Assembly: GCF_945859825.1 (NCBI RefSeq)
Contig: NZ_CAMAPC010000022.1
Span: 1-52,054 of the forward strand
DNA length: 52,054 bases
Direction of reading: 5' to 3'
From: Pseudoalteromonas holothuriae
GTDB taxonomy: Bacteria > Pseudomonadota > Gammaproteobacteria > Enterobacterales > Alteromonadaceae
A program made the translations under genes and the position numbers. Each line of letters opens with the position of its first letter. The first letter of the stretch is position 1. This document shows, piece after piece, positions 27,101-34,794 of this stretch. The notes beneath the pieces were generated by a model. That model was given only the letters and a program-made list of their open reading frames with translations. It made no database searches and was not told the origin of the DNA.

Positions 27101-28198
27101 ATAGCCATGGCCGTAAGCGAATGGAGTAGTCGTCGAGTCGTTATCATGCCTTGCGCCATATAAATGCCCCAGTTCATGCGCAAAGGTATTCTTAAACGTT
27201 CCCCAACTACTTAACGTAAATAACGCACTTTTTTCATCGGTACCAATTTCGCCCGCCCAACCAGCCCAAGGAGATGATTTATCTTTATCAGCTAGAAACA
27301 CCATAACATCCGCTTGATGCTCATCTCTTAAGCTTTTTAGCTCTTGACCATAGCCGTTAGGTGCCAAAGGATTTGGGTTCTTTAACCAATCACTTGAGTT
27401 TTCATTTAACAGGGTTGAATTATCTTCTGCCATGTCACCGGTTGATTTATAACCCGTTTGGTATGAATGAATGATGCTAACTGATGCATTTATGCCACTT
27501 GCTGCATAGCTGTCATTCGTGTCTTTTTCCATCAGCGCTAGGTACGCATCAACATCGCCAATTTCTTGTGCTAGCTTTTCAGTATACGCGACAATGACAG
27601 TCACTTGAGGTGTGTTAGTTGCACTTGATAATGTCTTCGACAGAGCATTGCTCAGGCCTTCTACAGTCAATACGTTGTGCTGAGTATTTGTTTGTGGGTG
27701 ATTGGAGTCATCAACTGGCAGCTTGTCATCTTTGAATTTACTTAACTTATAAATACTTGAATCAGTTTGTGACGGCGTAAGCAAATAACCAACATCATTT
27801 ATTGTAATTTTTGCGCTATAACGGCCATTGATGTTAATCATAGAAAGCTTGGCAGCGTTGTCATACGACTTACCATCAATTAATGTTTTGTTAGCTTGTG
27901 GACGAGTAACGCGTGTAAGTTCAATTTGAATATATTTTCCATCTATCATCAAACTAATTAAATCGCCTACTTTAAGTGTACTGACAGCAATAGTATTTAA
28001 CTCAACCGACTGCACTAATGCATTATGTGCAACTTGGTTTGTTTCTTTGTTTGATATGTTTTTATTATGTCGTTTTTTAGAGCTTTCATTTTCAAATGCA
28101 ATGGCGTGATTAAACAAAGTCACTTCTTGTGCTATGGAAGAAAATGAAGCAGTGACTGCCAGAACTGCGGCAATTTTTTTTAATTTATAGTGTTTCAC
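24107..28198 (-). CDS. Secreted metzincin metalloprotease with repeated PKD-GEVED units and two PPC domains
   Basis: A 1363-residue exported protease. Residues 1-23 are a signal peptide; a propeptide follows to about 190. The catalytic domain (about 195-425) has the zinc motif HELGHLYGARHD with H341, E342, H345 and H351, then a Met-turn candidate TMMAISDC. Behind it are three repeats, each a PKD domain (near WDFGDG) and a GEVED domain ending in a WGEVEDY/F motif, at about 430-668, 669-902 and 905-1132. Two pre-peptidase-C-like domains end the protein (about 1140-1240 and 1265-1363). Such domains usually bind substrate or help secretion. It is likely to break down extracellular protein. A 22-base palindrome 93 bases upstream is shared with the TonB receptor next door. 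Confidence 0.9.
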   Translation of the reverse strand: MKHYKLKKIAAVLAVTASFSSIAQEVTLFNHAIAFENESSKKRHNKNISNKETNQVAHNALVQSVELNTIAVSTLKVGDLISLMIDGKYIQIELTRVTRPQANKTLIDGKSYDNAAKLSMININGRYSAKITINDVGYLLTPSQTDSSIYKLSKFKDDKLPVDDSNHPQTNTQHNVLTVEGLSNALSKTLSSATNTPQVTVIVAYTEKLAQEIGDVDAYLALMEKDTNDSYAASGINASVSIIHSYQTGYKSTGDMAEDNSTLLNENSSDWLKNPNPLAPNGYGQELKSLRDEHQADVMVFLADKDKSSPWAGWAGEIGTDEKSALFTLSSWGTFKNTFAHELGHLYGARHDNDSTTTPFAYGHGYCNDAKTWRTMMAISDCGERLNAWSNPDQIYKDEAGGTVATNNNARVHNERAATMAALRTSAHIAPTATITQANTTTNNLTVTFAGQATDQDGMIASTLWDFGDGVYSNEPYAEGDNVSHTYQFPGTYTVRYTATDNHGLINSVSTEITVTALPGTGYCAAKATNALFQHTQSVKVNSLKHDTWRRQYTDQTTKEAFTAYAGSATGIELQQGTRGNKFGPYAAYWAVYIDLNQDNVFSNDELLHYALPRTIQSHEPVLGNITIPETALAGTTRMRVLQSYQLRDGEAQLAACGDFTWGEVEDYKINIVKEANPAEFSANTTVNDLTVGFSGITNSDVASVEWDFGDGTYSRSSTSTEFSPNHTYLFSGSYTVTLTITLKNGQTVTHSKVIEVTAPAGQDYCKAYGNQPKYQFNANVTLNGTGVTSGSTPYSDHTSTVMGAVRGENIISVRQGATGSESSYDAEWRIYIDSNQNGTFEETENVWYWTGANTSRAIERSFTLSDTALEGKTRMRVLQSYEKLSSPCGRIRWGEVEDFTVDIKAHNPAEFNANVTANNLTVSFDDNTDTSAVASIAYDFGDGAVNGDHTGTQSDPTHTYAYTGTYTARLTATLQDGVSYVKQQDVTVSGDAYCAAYGKSTTQWTSNVRLDAINNASDKSQFTHFFDSGFTLEAGKTTEIGLTHNSGGPYLANWAVYVDLNNNNSFDDATELLLQTSATTLDEVIGSITIPQGTSPTTTVMRVMQSYELTDAKVPSCGSFGWGEVEDYTISITDGTTVPSNKLQNGVTKSNIDVVKGETKTFTFDVPQDATNINVHMGAGTGDPDLYVKFDDADTTSNWDCRPYKGGNVSETCDSSSLANTGGTYYVSVKGWTDSDNVTLTASYTDPIITPPATNICETKAPQTRGNLTNAQAICLGSNTVYVAISVPSGQSKLTINTTGGNSDASIYQNSQGWPSASNFENSATTANSSEELITINSPNSGWHYFMVTGQGTGTQFRATYE

Positions 28199-28290
28199 TG
28201 CGATACCTTAGAATTTTTATGCTCAAATAATCGATTTGAGCGGGTGTTGTTAGCGACATTTCAATTTAAGAAAAGTCAAATGAACAGCAA

Positions 28291-28312
28291 GATATAATGT
28301 ATACAATATATC
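28291..28312. promoter_or_regulatory. Predicted operator of the protease gene (GTATAC palindrome)
   Basis: A 22-base palindrome centred on TGTATACA, with arms GATATAATGTA and TACAATATATC. It differs at one base from the perfect palindrome before the TonB receptor gene (31436-31457). The TTGT/ACAA-type core is like the sites of GntR-family regulators, but no candidate regulator is encoded beside it. It lies 93 bases before the protease start codon. Confidence 0.7.
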
Positions 28313-28488
28313 TTACTGTTCATTCAGTATACATATTGATGAATTGATTGCTACAGTTTTGTGTTTTTTTTAGATGGTAATGTGAAAAATAAGTAATTGT
28401 TCTTGCCGAAATAATTACTTTAGTCATTTTGTATTAGTGATGTGTATCGTGAAGAAGGTGCTTTGATTGGAATTTATGTTTTTTACAT

Positions 28489-28519
28489 AAAAAAGCAACC
28501 CAATCATGGATTGCTTTTT
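28489..28519 (-). terminator. Terminator of the TonB receptor gene
   Basis: AAAAAGCAA (28490-28498) pairs with TTGCTTTTT (28511-28519). Read on the minus strand it ends in a six-base U-run, 17 bases after the receptor stop codon. Confidence 0.8.
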
Positions 28520-28535
28520 ATACAAAAATTATTTT

Positions 28536-31343
28536 TTAGAAGCTTAAGTCAACACCAATGTAACCTGTGCGCCCTAAGATAGTCCAACCGTTAATTTGGC
28601 CTCGTGATGTCGTCCAGTGATCACCACCATTATTGTCGGTGATGTTATTTAGACCCAGATAAACGGTAGCTGTATCAGAAACTTGATAATCTGCGCGCAG
28701 ATTATGCACTCGTGAGTGTGACGGTGTATCCGAATCTCTATAATCCGGTTTTGAGTCATCATTCCAGCGGCCACCTTGTCTAAACTTAAAAGTCCAGCTT
28801 AATGTTAAGTCTTCCAATTTGTATTTAGTAACCAAGCTTGACATCCATTTAGGGTCACCCAGTTGGCCAGATTCATTATTAGTCTCAACTGTATCGTCAA
28901 GGATATTAACCGTTGAGGTTGAGCGTTCAAAAATACGACTGGCTTTTAAGTCAAATGATAATGCATCCCATGTGTAGTAAAGCTCCATGTCTACACCTCT
29001 GGCACGTGCAGAGTCGTAGTTTAAGCTTAAAGGTTTAACATATTCAACATCACCATTTGCTTGTCGTTTAATCAAATCACAAAACATGTTATCGACACTA
29101 TTTGCTTTAAGGTCAACACAGTTAGACATAACACTTGAGCCATTAAAACCTGAAATCATATCTTCAATTTCAATATCATAATAATCTATTGACGTTGTTA
29201 GCCCTTCAAGAAAATTATCAGTTGGTGTATAAACTAAACCTACAGTTAATGTGTCTGCTTTTTCTTCTTTTAAATCAGCATTCCCAGAGTTTCTAACTTC
29301 AGCACGCTGTGTTTTTATATTTGATGTCCACCCTTTAGAGATGCCCAGTAACGCACAGTTGCCTATACGACGTCCATCAGAGGGACCACCATTAATATTT
29401 GAGTCATCACAAGGGTCACTAACGTCACTAAAGCCTATGCTTTGTGCAGCGTATAGTTCTTCTAGTTGTGGAGCACGCACGGCCTGAGAAAAGATTGAGC
29501 GCATACGAACATCATCATTTAAGGCCCAATTTAGAGCTAATTTTGAGCTTTCAAAGCGACTGTCGTTACTTGAATAGTCAGCAATACGGTATGCAGCTTC
29601 GATATCTACTTGCTGTGCAAAAGGTAAATCACTCAATACTGGTACAAGTACCTCAAAATATACTTCTTTGATATTGCGGCTTGCATCTAGTGGACTTTTT
29701 TCTGAGCTTAGCTTACCAGATGACCATAATTCTGATGGGTCAAAGTCAATACCTTCATAACGGATGTCAACACCGGTACTTACTTGTATCATACCCGCAT
29801 CAAGCTCATAAACATCTCCTGCAAGGTTGACAGTAAGCGCATGATTAACGGTATCTGTAATGGCTTCAAAACCATCTACTACATAATCTAACAAAGCATC
29901 AGACTGGCGTTCAAAAGGAGAGAAAGTAGGGCAATTGCCTTGTGCTTCACATTCACCAACAACTTGTAATTTACTGGTGAGTCTGTCATGGCGCAGTTGG
30001 CTTACACTATTTAACTTAAATGATGAACGGCCAGTTGTAAAATTAACATCCCAAAACCAATCATCATTGTATACGCCCGATAAGGTTAAGTTTGATGAAA
30101 TAAAATCTCGCTGAGTATTACTTTTTCGACCGCCATGTTCATAAAATGTATGATGGAATCCAATCCAATCCTCATCATCGAAATTATCAGTTATAGAAGC
30201 TGGTGTATCAAACAGCTCTTTAACTTCAGATACTTGCATCCAAGCTCGTTTAAATGGTGGGTCGATAATATTATTTGATTTAGTGCGCGCCAAAGTGATG
30301 TCATATGATAAATCAAAATCCTCAAATTGATAGTTTAATGAACCAAACAAGTTAATACGTTCAAAAGGGTCTTCAATATGCCCCCATTCAGTGCCATCAT
30401 ATCCATTCTCTTCTTCTACCAGCCAACCATCGTACATGTCTCTAAAGCGTGCTTTTAGCGCAATATCTTGGCTAGATTCATCAAAATCATACCAGTCATA
30501 ACCCCCATCTTCTGCGTTGTAAACTGAAAAAATTGTTTGAGGTACACCCCAAGGAATAGGTGATAGGCCTGTTTTCCAAATTTTATCAGGTTGACCTTCA
30601 CTTTTGTTTGGGTTGGTTACAGAGCGTTGATAATTATAAGACTTTGCTCTGTGGGACTGCTTCAATGCATTTTCTGATAAGTAATCAAATGCAACTGTTA
30701 AATTGCCATCATCTTCATTAAAATTAAAACCATGGGTTACCGATAGACTACGCGTACTGTGACCACCTTCTTTAGTACCGCCTAGATGTACATTTACTTT
30801 AGTCCCTTCAAAGTCTTTTTTGAGGATAAAGTTAACAACGCCTGCAATTGCATCCGAACCATAAATCGCGGACGCCCCACCGGTCATAATTTCTACGCGC
30901 TCAACTAAAGACGAAGGAATTGTACCTATATCTGTATACATGGCTTGGCTATCTGAAGTAACTGAGGGAGTGCGCTTACCATTTACCAGTACAAGTGTTC
31001 TTGCTTCACCTAAATTACGTAAATTAATGACATTTAGGCCTGCGTTACCAAAACTATAATTGCCTTCAGCTGAGTCAAAACCGTCAGCAAATTGTGGTAG
31101 GCCAGTTAGAATATCATTAACGTTTTGAGCACCCGTAATTTTAATATCTTCAGCCGAGATCACCACCGTGGGCGAGGGCGCTTCAAAGTTTAAGCGTTTA
31201 ATACGTGAACCAGTTACTTCTATTCGTTCTGGTTTATTTGCTCCACTTTCATCCTCAGCAAAGGCGATATTGCTTGATGCAGCAACGGCAATAGCAATTA
31301 TGCTTTTAGTTAATGTGGTGTTTAAATTCCTGTGATGACGCAT
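28536..31343 (-). CDS. TonB-dependent outer-membrane receptor
   Basis: A 935-residue outer-membrane gated channel that takes up a ligand with TonB energy. I chose the ATG at 31343 (MRHHRNLNTTLTKS), because AAGGGG lies just before it and a signal peptide follows, cleaved near NIAFA/EDES. The longer open frame upstream runs into the operator palindrome. The plug domain begins with PERIEVTGSRIKRLNFEAPSPTVVIS and includes DILTGLPQF, LRNLGEARTLVLVNGKR and GGASAIYGSDAIAGVVNFILKKDFEG. The rest is barrel strands, and the chain ends in GYIGVDLSF, with the final Phe typical of barrel proteins. The N-terminal type is common among Alteromonadales receptors for peptides or sugars; the ligand is unknown. 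It shares an operator with the adjacent protease. Confidence 0.9.
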   Translation of the reverse strand: MRHHRNLNTTLTKSIIAIAVAASSNIAFAEDESGANKPERIEVTGSRIKRLNFEAPSPTVVISAEDIKITGAQNVNDILTGLPQFADGFDSAEGNYSFGNAGLNVINLRNLGEARTLVLVNGKRTPSVTSDSQAMYTDIGTIPSSLVERVEIMTGGASAIYGSDAIAGVVNFILKKDFEGTKVNVHLGGTKEGGHSTRSLSVTHGFNFNEDDGNLTVAFDYLSENALKQSHRAKSYNYQRSVTNPNKSEGQPDKIWKTGLSPIPWGVPQTIFSVYNAEDGGYDWYDFDESSQDIALKARFRDMYDGWLVEEENGYDGTEWGHIEDPFERINLFGSLNYQFEDFDLSYDITLARTKSNNIIDPPFKRAWMQVSEVKELFDTPASITDNFDDEDWIGFHHTFYEHGGRKSNTQRDFISSNLTLSGVYNDDWFWDVNFTTGRSSFKLNSVSQLRHDRLTSKLQVVGECEAQGNCPTFSPFERQSDALLDYVVDGFEAITDTVNHALTVNLAGDVYELDAGMIQVSTGVDIRYEGIDFDPSELWSSGKLSSEKSPLDASRNIKEVYFEVLVPVLSDLPFAQQVDIEAAYRIADYSSNDSRFESSKLALNWALNDDVRMRSIFSQAVRAPQLEELYAAQSIGFSDVSDPCDDSNINGGPSDGRRIGNCALLGISKGWTSNIKTQRAEVRNSGNADLKEEKADTLTVGLVYTPTDNFLEGLTTSIDYYDIEIEDMISGFNGSSVMSNCVDLKANSVDNMFCDLIKRQANGDVEYVKPLSLNYDSARARGVDMELYYTWDALSFDLKASRIFERSTSTVNILDDTVETNNESGQLGDPKWMSSLVTKYKLEDLTLSWTFKFRQGGRWNDDSKPDYRDSDTPSHSRVHNLRADYQVSDTATVYLGLNNITDNNGGDHWTTSRGQINGWTILGRTGYIGVDLSF

Positions 31344-31435
31344 TGTGATACCCCTTAGTGTCATTGTTTTTGTTATGTTGTTAAAACGTCTAACGCAGTC
31401 GGATTGAGCAATTGGGCTTACAATATTTCCACGCA

Positions 31436-31457
31436 GATATATTGTATACAATATATC
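31436..31457. promoter_or_regulatory. Predicted operator of the TonB receptor gene (perfect 22-base palindrome)
   Basis: Each arm reads GATATATTGTA toward the centre, so the 22 bases equal their own reverse complement exactly. It is 93 bases before the chosen receptor start codon, the same distance as the near-copy before the protease gene. The position and the match suggest one shared regulator, possibly of the GntR type. Confidence 0.75.
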
Positions 31458-31767
31458 CATTGCAAAATATTGCAAGTACTTTTATTGGGGAAAAGTCAGT
31501 AATAGAAACATTTTTAGCTAGACCAAGCTTTATGGCATTATTTTCAGGCAAGCAACTAAAGGGTTGGATTGGATTACGAATGAGAGTTGTTGAAGAGGTT
31601 ACTTATGATTACTTACGTACTATTGGGATACATTATCTTGCTGTATTTAAAGGTAGAATGTTGAGTAAATGATCAGCAAGCTACAAAGTTTATGAATAAA
31701 TAACTTAACTGAATATCTTATAAGTATAAAAATTGATAAATTTGCAAAAATCATTGCGCTACCGTTG

Positions 31768-31790
31768 ATTGTATACAGTATATAATATAC
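31768..31790. promoter_or_regulatory. Weaker relative of the GTATAC operator
   Basis: ATTGTATACAGT is followed directly by a GTATAT/ATATAC inverted repeat (31778-31790). It lies about 330 bases upstream of the perfect palindrome. It could be an auxiliary site for looping, or decay of an older site. No gene start is close. Confidence 0.4.
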
Positions 31791-31881
31791 CTTTATCACT
31801 CACTGCATGTACTTATGTTCAAGTATTTGAAGTGAATTGCTTTGTCCTTGCAAAGTAGTAGTTATTATTTTCCCTGAAATT

Positions 31882-31906
31882 AAAGCCCGGCATCGCTGGG
31901 CTTTTT
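31882..31906. terminator. Terminator after astB
   Basis: AAAGCCCGGC (31882-31891) pairs with GCTGGGCTTT (31895-31904) around an ATC loop, one G-U pair included. The T-run is best on the plus strand, but TTTAATTT on the minus strand may serve astB. Confidence 0.65.
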
Positions 31907-31918
31907 CATATATAGAAA

Positions 31919-33271
31919 CTAGCGCTGAAATTGATAAACACTACCAAGAGATAATAACTTGGTTAATTCATCAAGGGCAGTGTAACTTTCATTCATTAAC
32001 TGTGGGTCGGCTAAGTCTTTATCTGTCAACTTATCTCTATAATGCTTATTAACCCAATTTGTTAAAGTATCGAATTTATCTGCATTCATCATCACGTCAG
32101 GGTTAATAGCATTTAACTCATTGTCATTCAGTGCTACGCGAAGGCGCAAACATGCTGGACCTCCACCATTTTGCATGCTTTGCTTCAAATCAAAATATTT
32201 TACTTCTTTAACAGGGTTATTGGCACTGAGCATATAATCAATATACTTATTCACTCTCGCGTTATTTTTACACTCTTGCGGTGCCACCAGCATCATTGAA
32301 GCATCAGGCAGTGTCACTAGTTGGCTATTGAATAAGTAACTTCGAACTGCATCATCAACACTTACCATATCTGTTGGTACTTGAATAATATGCATCTCTT
32401 TTTCACCTACGTAAGCGTGCTTAACTACCTCTAATGCATTTGTTTGATTTAAAAATGCCTGCTCATGACACAACAATACATTTTCATTGCCAACTGCTAT
32501 CACGTCATTGTGAAAAACACCTTGGTCGATAACATCAGGATTTTGTTGTAAGAATAACGCTTGACCTTCATTGAGATCATGTAATCTAGCAATAGCTTGG
32601 CTCGCCTCAAGCGATTGCCGGGCTGGGAACTTACTCGGGCTCACAATACGACTGTCTAAGCTACTTGTTCCATAAACAAACAGCTCTAGTCCTTTTGACG
32701 CATGATCATCACACAATCTAGTATGATTTGCTGCGCCTTCGTCACCAAAGAATGGCTGTTCAGGTAAGTGTGTATGATGTACAAAGTAATCATCATTTTT
32801 AAACATCGCTTTGAGTAAACTCGTTGTAGTGTGTGGTTCTAACGAGCGATGAAACTTATTATTAAGGTTTGCACTTGTAAAGTGCACCTTCGAATCTTTC
32901 GTATCCAAAGAAGGGGAAACGGTTGCAGCATTGGCCGTCCACATCGCTGAAGCTGAATAAACCGCTCTTAATAGCACCACAGATTCCTTTGCTACTTTAT
33001 TAATTACTTGCGTGTCATTACCAGTAAACCCTAAACGCCTAAGTGCATTAATGTCTGGGCGGGCATGAGGGGCAAAAATCCCTTGTTTTAACCCCATTTC
33101 ATGCATGGCTTTCATTTTTGCTAAGCCTTGCAATGCTGCTTGTTTTGGGTTTGATATAGCATCAGCATTATTGACAGATGCTACATTACCATATGATAGT
33201 CCAGCGTAATTATGAGTTGGGCCAACGAGGCCATCAAAATTCACTTCATAACTGGCCGTTTTATTATTCAT
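31919..33271 (-). CDS. astB: N-succinylarginine dihydrolase
   Basis: Second enzyme of the arginine succinyltransferase (AST) pathway: it hydrolyses N2-succinylarginine to succinylornithine, ammonia and carbon dioxide in the cytoplasm. It has 450 residues from the ATG at 33271 (MNNKTASYEVNFDGLVGPTHNYAGLSYGN), which has an AGGAA ribosome site; the family start is the same. Landmarks are GNVASVNN, NPKQAALQGLAKMKAM, RSLEPHTTTSLLK, FGDEGAANHTR and, near the end, QNGGGPACLRLRV, which holds the catalytic cysteine. The astA, astC, astD and astE genes are not in the window, so the pathway is split or incomplete here. It is divergent from the arsenic operon, which is probably chance. Confidence 0.93.
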   Translation of the reverse strand: MNNKTASYEVNFDGLVGPTHNYAGLSYGNVASVNNADAISNPKQAALQGLAKMKAMHEMGLKQGIFAPHARPDINALRRLGFTGNDTQVINKVAKESVVLLRAVYSASAMWTANAATVSPSLDTKDSKVHFTSANLNNKFHRSLEPHTTTSLLKAMFKNDDYFVHHTHLPEQPFFGDEGAANHTRLCDDHASKGLELFVYGTSSLDSRIVSPSKFPARQSLEASQAIARLHDLNEGQALFLQQNPDVIDQGVFHNDVIAVGNENVLLCHEQAFLNQTNALEVVKHAYVGEKEMHIIQVPTDMVSVDDAVRSYLFNSQLVTLPDASMMLVAPQECKNNARVNKYIDYMLSANNPVKEVKYFDLKQSMQNGGGPACLRLRVALNDNELNAINPDVMMNADKFDTLTNWVNKHYRDKLTDKDLADPQLMNESYTALDELTKLLSLGSVYQFQR

Positions 33272-33373
33272 GTTATGTTCCTGTGCTGTTGATGTGTTAG
33301 TTAGTATGACAACTGTATGAATATTGGCAATCAGCATTCGATTTCAGTAATTAAATATTGAATATACGAAATT

Positions 33374-33401
33374 ATGAATATATGATTTACCGTATATTCA
33401 T
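33374..33401 (+). promoter_or_regulatory. Predicted ArsR operator/promoter region
   Basis: ATGAATATA (33374-33382) and TATATTCAT (33393-33401) form a perfect 9-base inverted repeat with a 10-base spacer, 14 bases before the arsR start codon. A further TTGAATATA copy lies just upstream near 33356. Arms of this type are typical of ArsR-family sites, which suggests self-regulation. Confidence 0.7.
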
Positions 33402-33415
33402 TAAAAGAGATCACA

Positions 33416-33769
33416 ATGGATTTATTGACTTTTTATAAAGCACTAGCTGATAACACGCGTTTGCAGTGTTTATTGCTTGTAGAGCAAGAAAGTGAGCTGT
33501 GTGTATGCGAATTTATGGCTGCCCTTAAGTTAAGCCAACCTAAAATATCAAGACATCTCGCACAACTGCGCAAAGTCGGTATTTTAACAGACCGAAAGCA
33601 TAAGCAATGGGTTTACTATCGCATTAATGAACAATTACCTCATTGGGTAAAAGATATCATTACGCAAACATATCACCATAACCGCGCATTTTTGCGAACC
33701 GCAACTGAACAACTCAATAGCATGGGTGAGCGCCCTGAGCGTGTCGCAAACTTCTGCAACAATCAATAA
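33416..33769 (+). CDS. arsR: ArsR-family arsenic-responsive repressor
   Basis: A 117-residue winged-helix repressor released from DNA by arsenite. The metal site is the classic ELCVCEF motif with C29 and C31 in the helix before the recognition helix. The DNA-reading part is LKLSQPKISRHLAQLRKVGILTDRKHKQWVYYRI. It lies 10 bases before the GAPDH gene and starts the arsR-gapdh-arsJ operon. An inverted repeat just upstream is its likely own operator. Confidence 0.93.
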   Translation: MDLLTFYKALADNTRLQCLLLVEQESELCVCEFMAALKLSQPKISRHLAQLRKVGILTDRKHKQWVYYRINEQLPHWVKDIITQTYHHNRAFLRTATEQLNSMGERPERVANFCNNQ

Positions 33770-33778
33770 GGAAAAAAC

Positions 33779-34789
33779 ATGACAATTAAAGTAGGTATTA
33801 ACGGCTTTGGTCGAATGGGCCGTTTAACGATGCGGGCACTTTATGCAAGCGAGGGTATTGAAATTATACACATTAATGATCCCGCTGGTGATGCAGCTAC
33901 CTTGGCGCATTTGATGAACTTTGATTCTGTGCATGGGCGTTGGCAATTTGAAGTAGGTGCAACCGAGCAGCATATGATCATAGACGAGCATAAAATTGCT
34001 GTCACTCATAATAAAGAAATAGCGCAAACCGATTGGTCACACTGTGACTTAGTCATTGAAGCATCAGGTAAAATGAAAACCAAAGCAGCCTTACAAGCCT
34101 ATTTAGAGCAAGGCGTAGAGCAAATAGTAGTGACAGCGCCTGTAAAAGAAGAGGGCGTACTAAATGTGGTATTTGGTGTAAATCATACAGACTACGATAA
34201 AAGTACACATAATATTGTTACTGCGGCATCATGTACTACTAACTGCTTGGCCCCGGTTGTTAAAGTGTTACAAGATAAAATTGGTATAAAACATGGTTCA
34301 ATGACCACAATTCATGATATTACCAACACACAAACAATTTTAGATGCCCCACATAAAGACCTACGGCGCGCACGCGCTTGTGGTATGAGTTTAATTCCAA
34401 CCACCACGGGTTCAGCTACTGCAATTACGCATATTTTCCCAGAGCTTAAAGGCAAATTAAATGGTCACGCTATTCGTGTGCCACTGGCGAACGCTTCAAT
34501 TACAGATTGTGTGTTTGAGGTGACAAGGCCCACGACCAAAGAGGAGGTTAATGCTTGGATGGCTGAGGCTGCAAACGGTGAACTTAAAGGTATTCTAGGC
34601 CATGAAACGAGACCGTTAGTATCGATAGATTACCGCACTGACCCTCGCAGTAGTGTTGTGGATGCGCTATCAACTATGGTCGTAAATGACACTCAATTAA
34701 AAATGTATCTGTGGTATGACAACGAGTGGGGCTATGCAAACCGAACCGCAGACTTAGTCCGTTTTGTTGTTGCAAAGCGCTTTGCGTAA
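33779..34789 (+). CDS. Glyceraldehyde-3-phosphate dehydrogenase of the ArsJ arsenate-efflux pathway
   Basis: A 336-residue GAPDH homologue. Residues 5-13 (INGFGRMGR) bind NAD. ASCTTNCLAPVVK holds catalytic C152, and the fold ends with WYDNEWGYANRTADLV. In the known ArsJ pathway such an enzyme uses arsenate in place of phosphate and makes 1-arseno-3-phosphoglycerate, which ArsJ exports. The gene sits between arsR and arsJ (9 and 5 bases), which supports that dedicated role over general glycolysis. A strong AAGGAAA ribosome site precedes the ATG. Confidence 0.92.
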   Translation: MTIKVGINGFGRMGRLTMRALYASEGIEIIHINDPAGDAATLAHLMNFDSVHGRWQFEVGATEQHMIIDEHKIAVTHNKEIAQTDWSHCDLVIEASGKMKTKAALQAYLEQGVEQIVVTAPVKEEGVLNVVFGVNHTDYDKSTHNIVTAASCTTNCLAPVVKVLQDKIGIKHGSMTTIHDITNTQTILDAPHKDLRRARACGMSLIPTTTGSATAITHIFPELKGKLNGHAIRVPLANASITDCVFEVTRPTTKEEVNAWMAEAANGELKGILGHETRPLVSIDYRTDPRSSVVDALSTMVVNDTQLKMYLWYDNEWGYANRTADLVRFVVAKRFA

Positions 34790-34794
34790 TCACT

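Larger units (their letters stand above)
28199..28535. other. Regulatory intergenic region of the protease
   Basis: This 337-base AT-rich gap lies between two minus-strand genes. It holds the protease promoter region, the 22-base palindrome at 28291-28312, a second GTATAC core at 28327-28332 (28 bases from the first), and the terminator of the upstream TonB receptor gene at 28489-28519. No gene is seen. Confidence 0.7.
31344..31918. other. Long upstream region of the TonB receptor
   Basis: This 575-base gap holds the 22-base palindrome at 31436-31457, a weaker GTATAC cluster at 31768-31790, and a hairpin at 31882-31906. A plus-strand frame at 31412-31672 is open but starts inside the palindrome and lacks a ribosome site, so I do not call it. 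The distance from promoter to the next gene end is large for this genome. Confidence 0.6.

Noticed and set aside
31344..31475. A longer N-terminus for the TonB receptor
   Set aside because: The extra 44 codons cover the palindrome and would displace the signal peptide; the ATG at 31343 has a good ribosome site.
31412..31672. An 86-codon plus-strand gene before the TonB receptor
   Set aside because: It starts at TTG inside the operator region, has no ribosome site, and part of its likeness to the opposite frame is only an effect of the palindrome.
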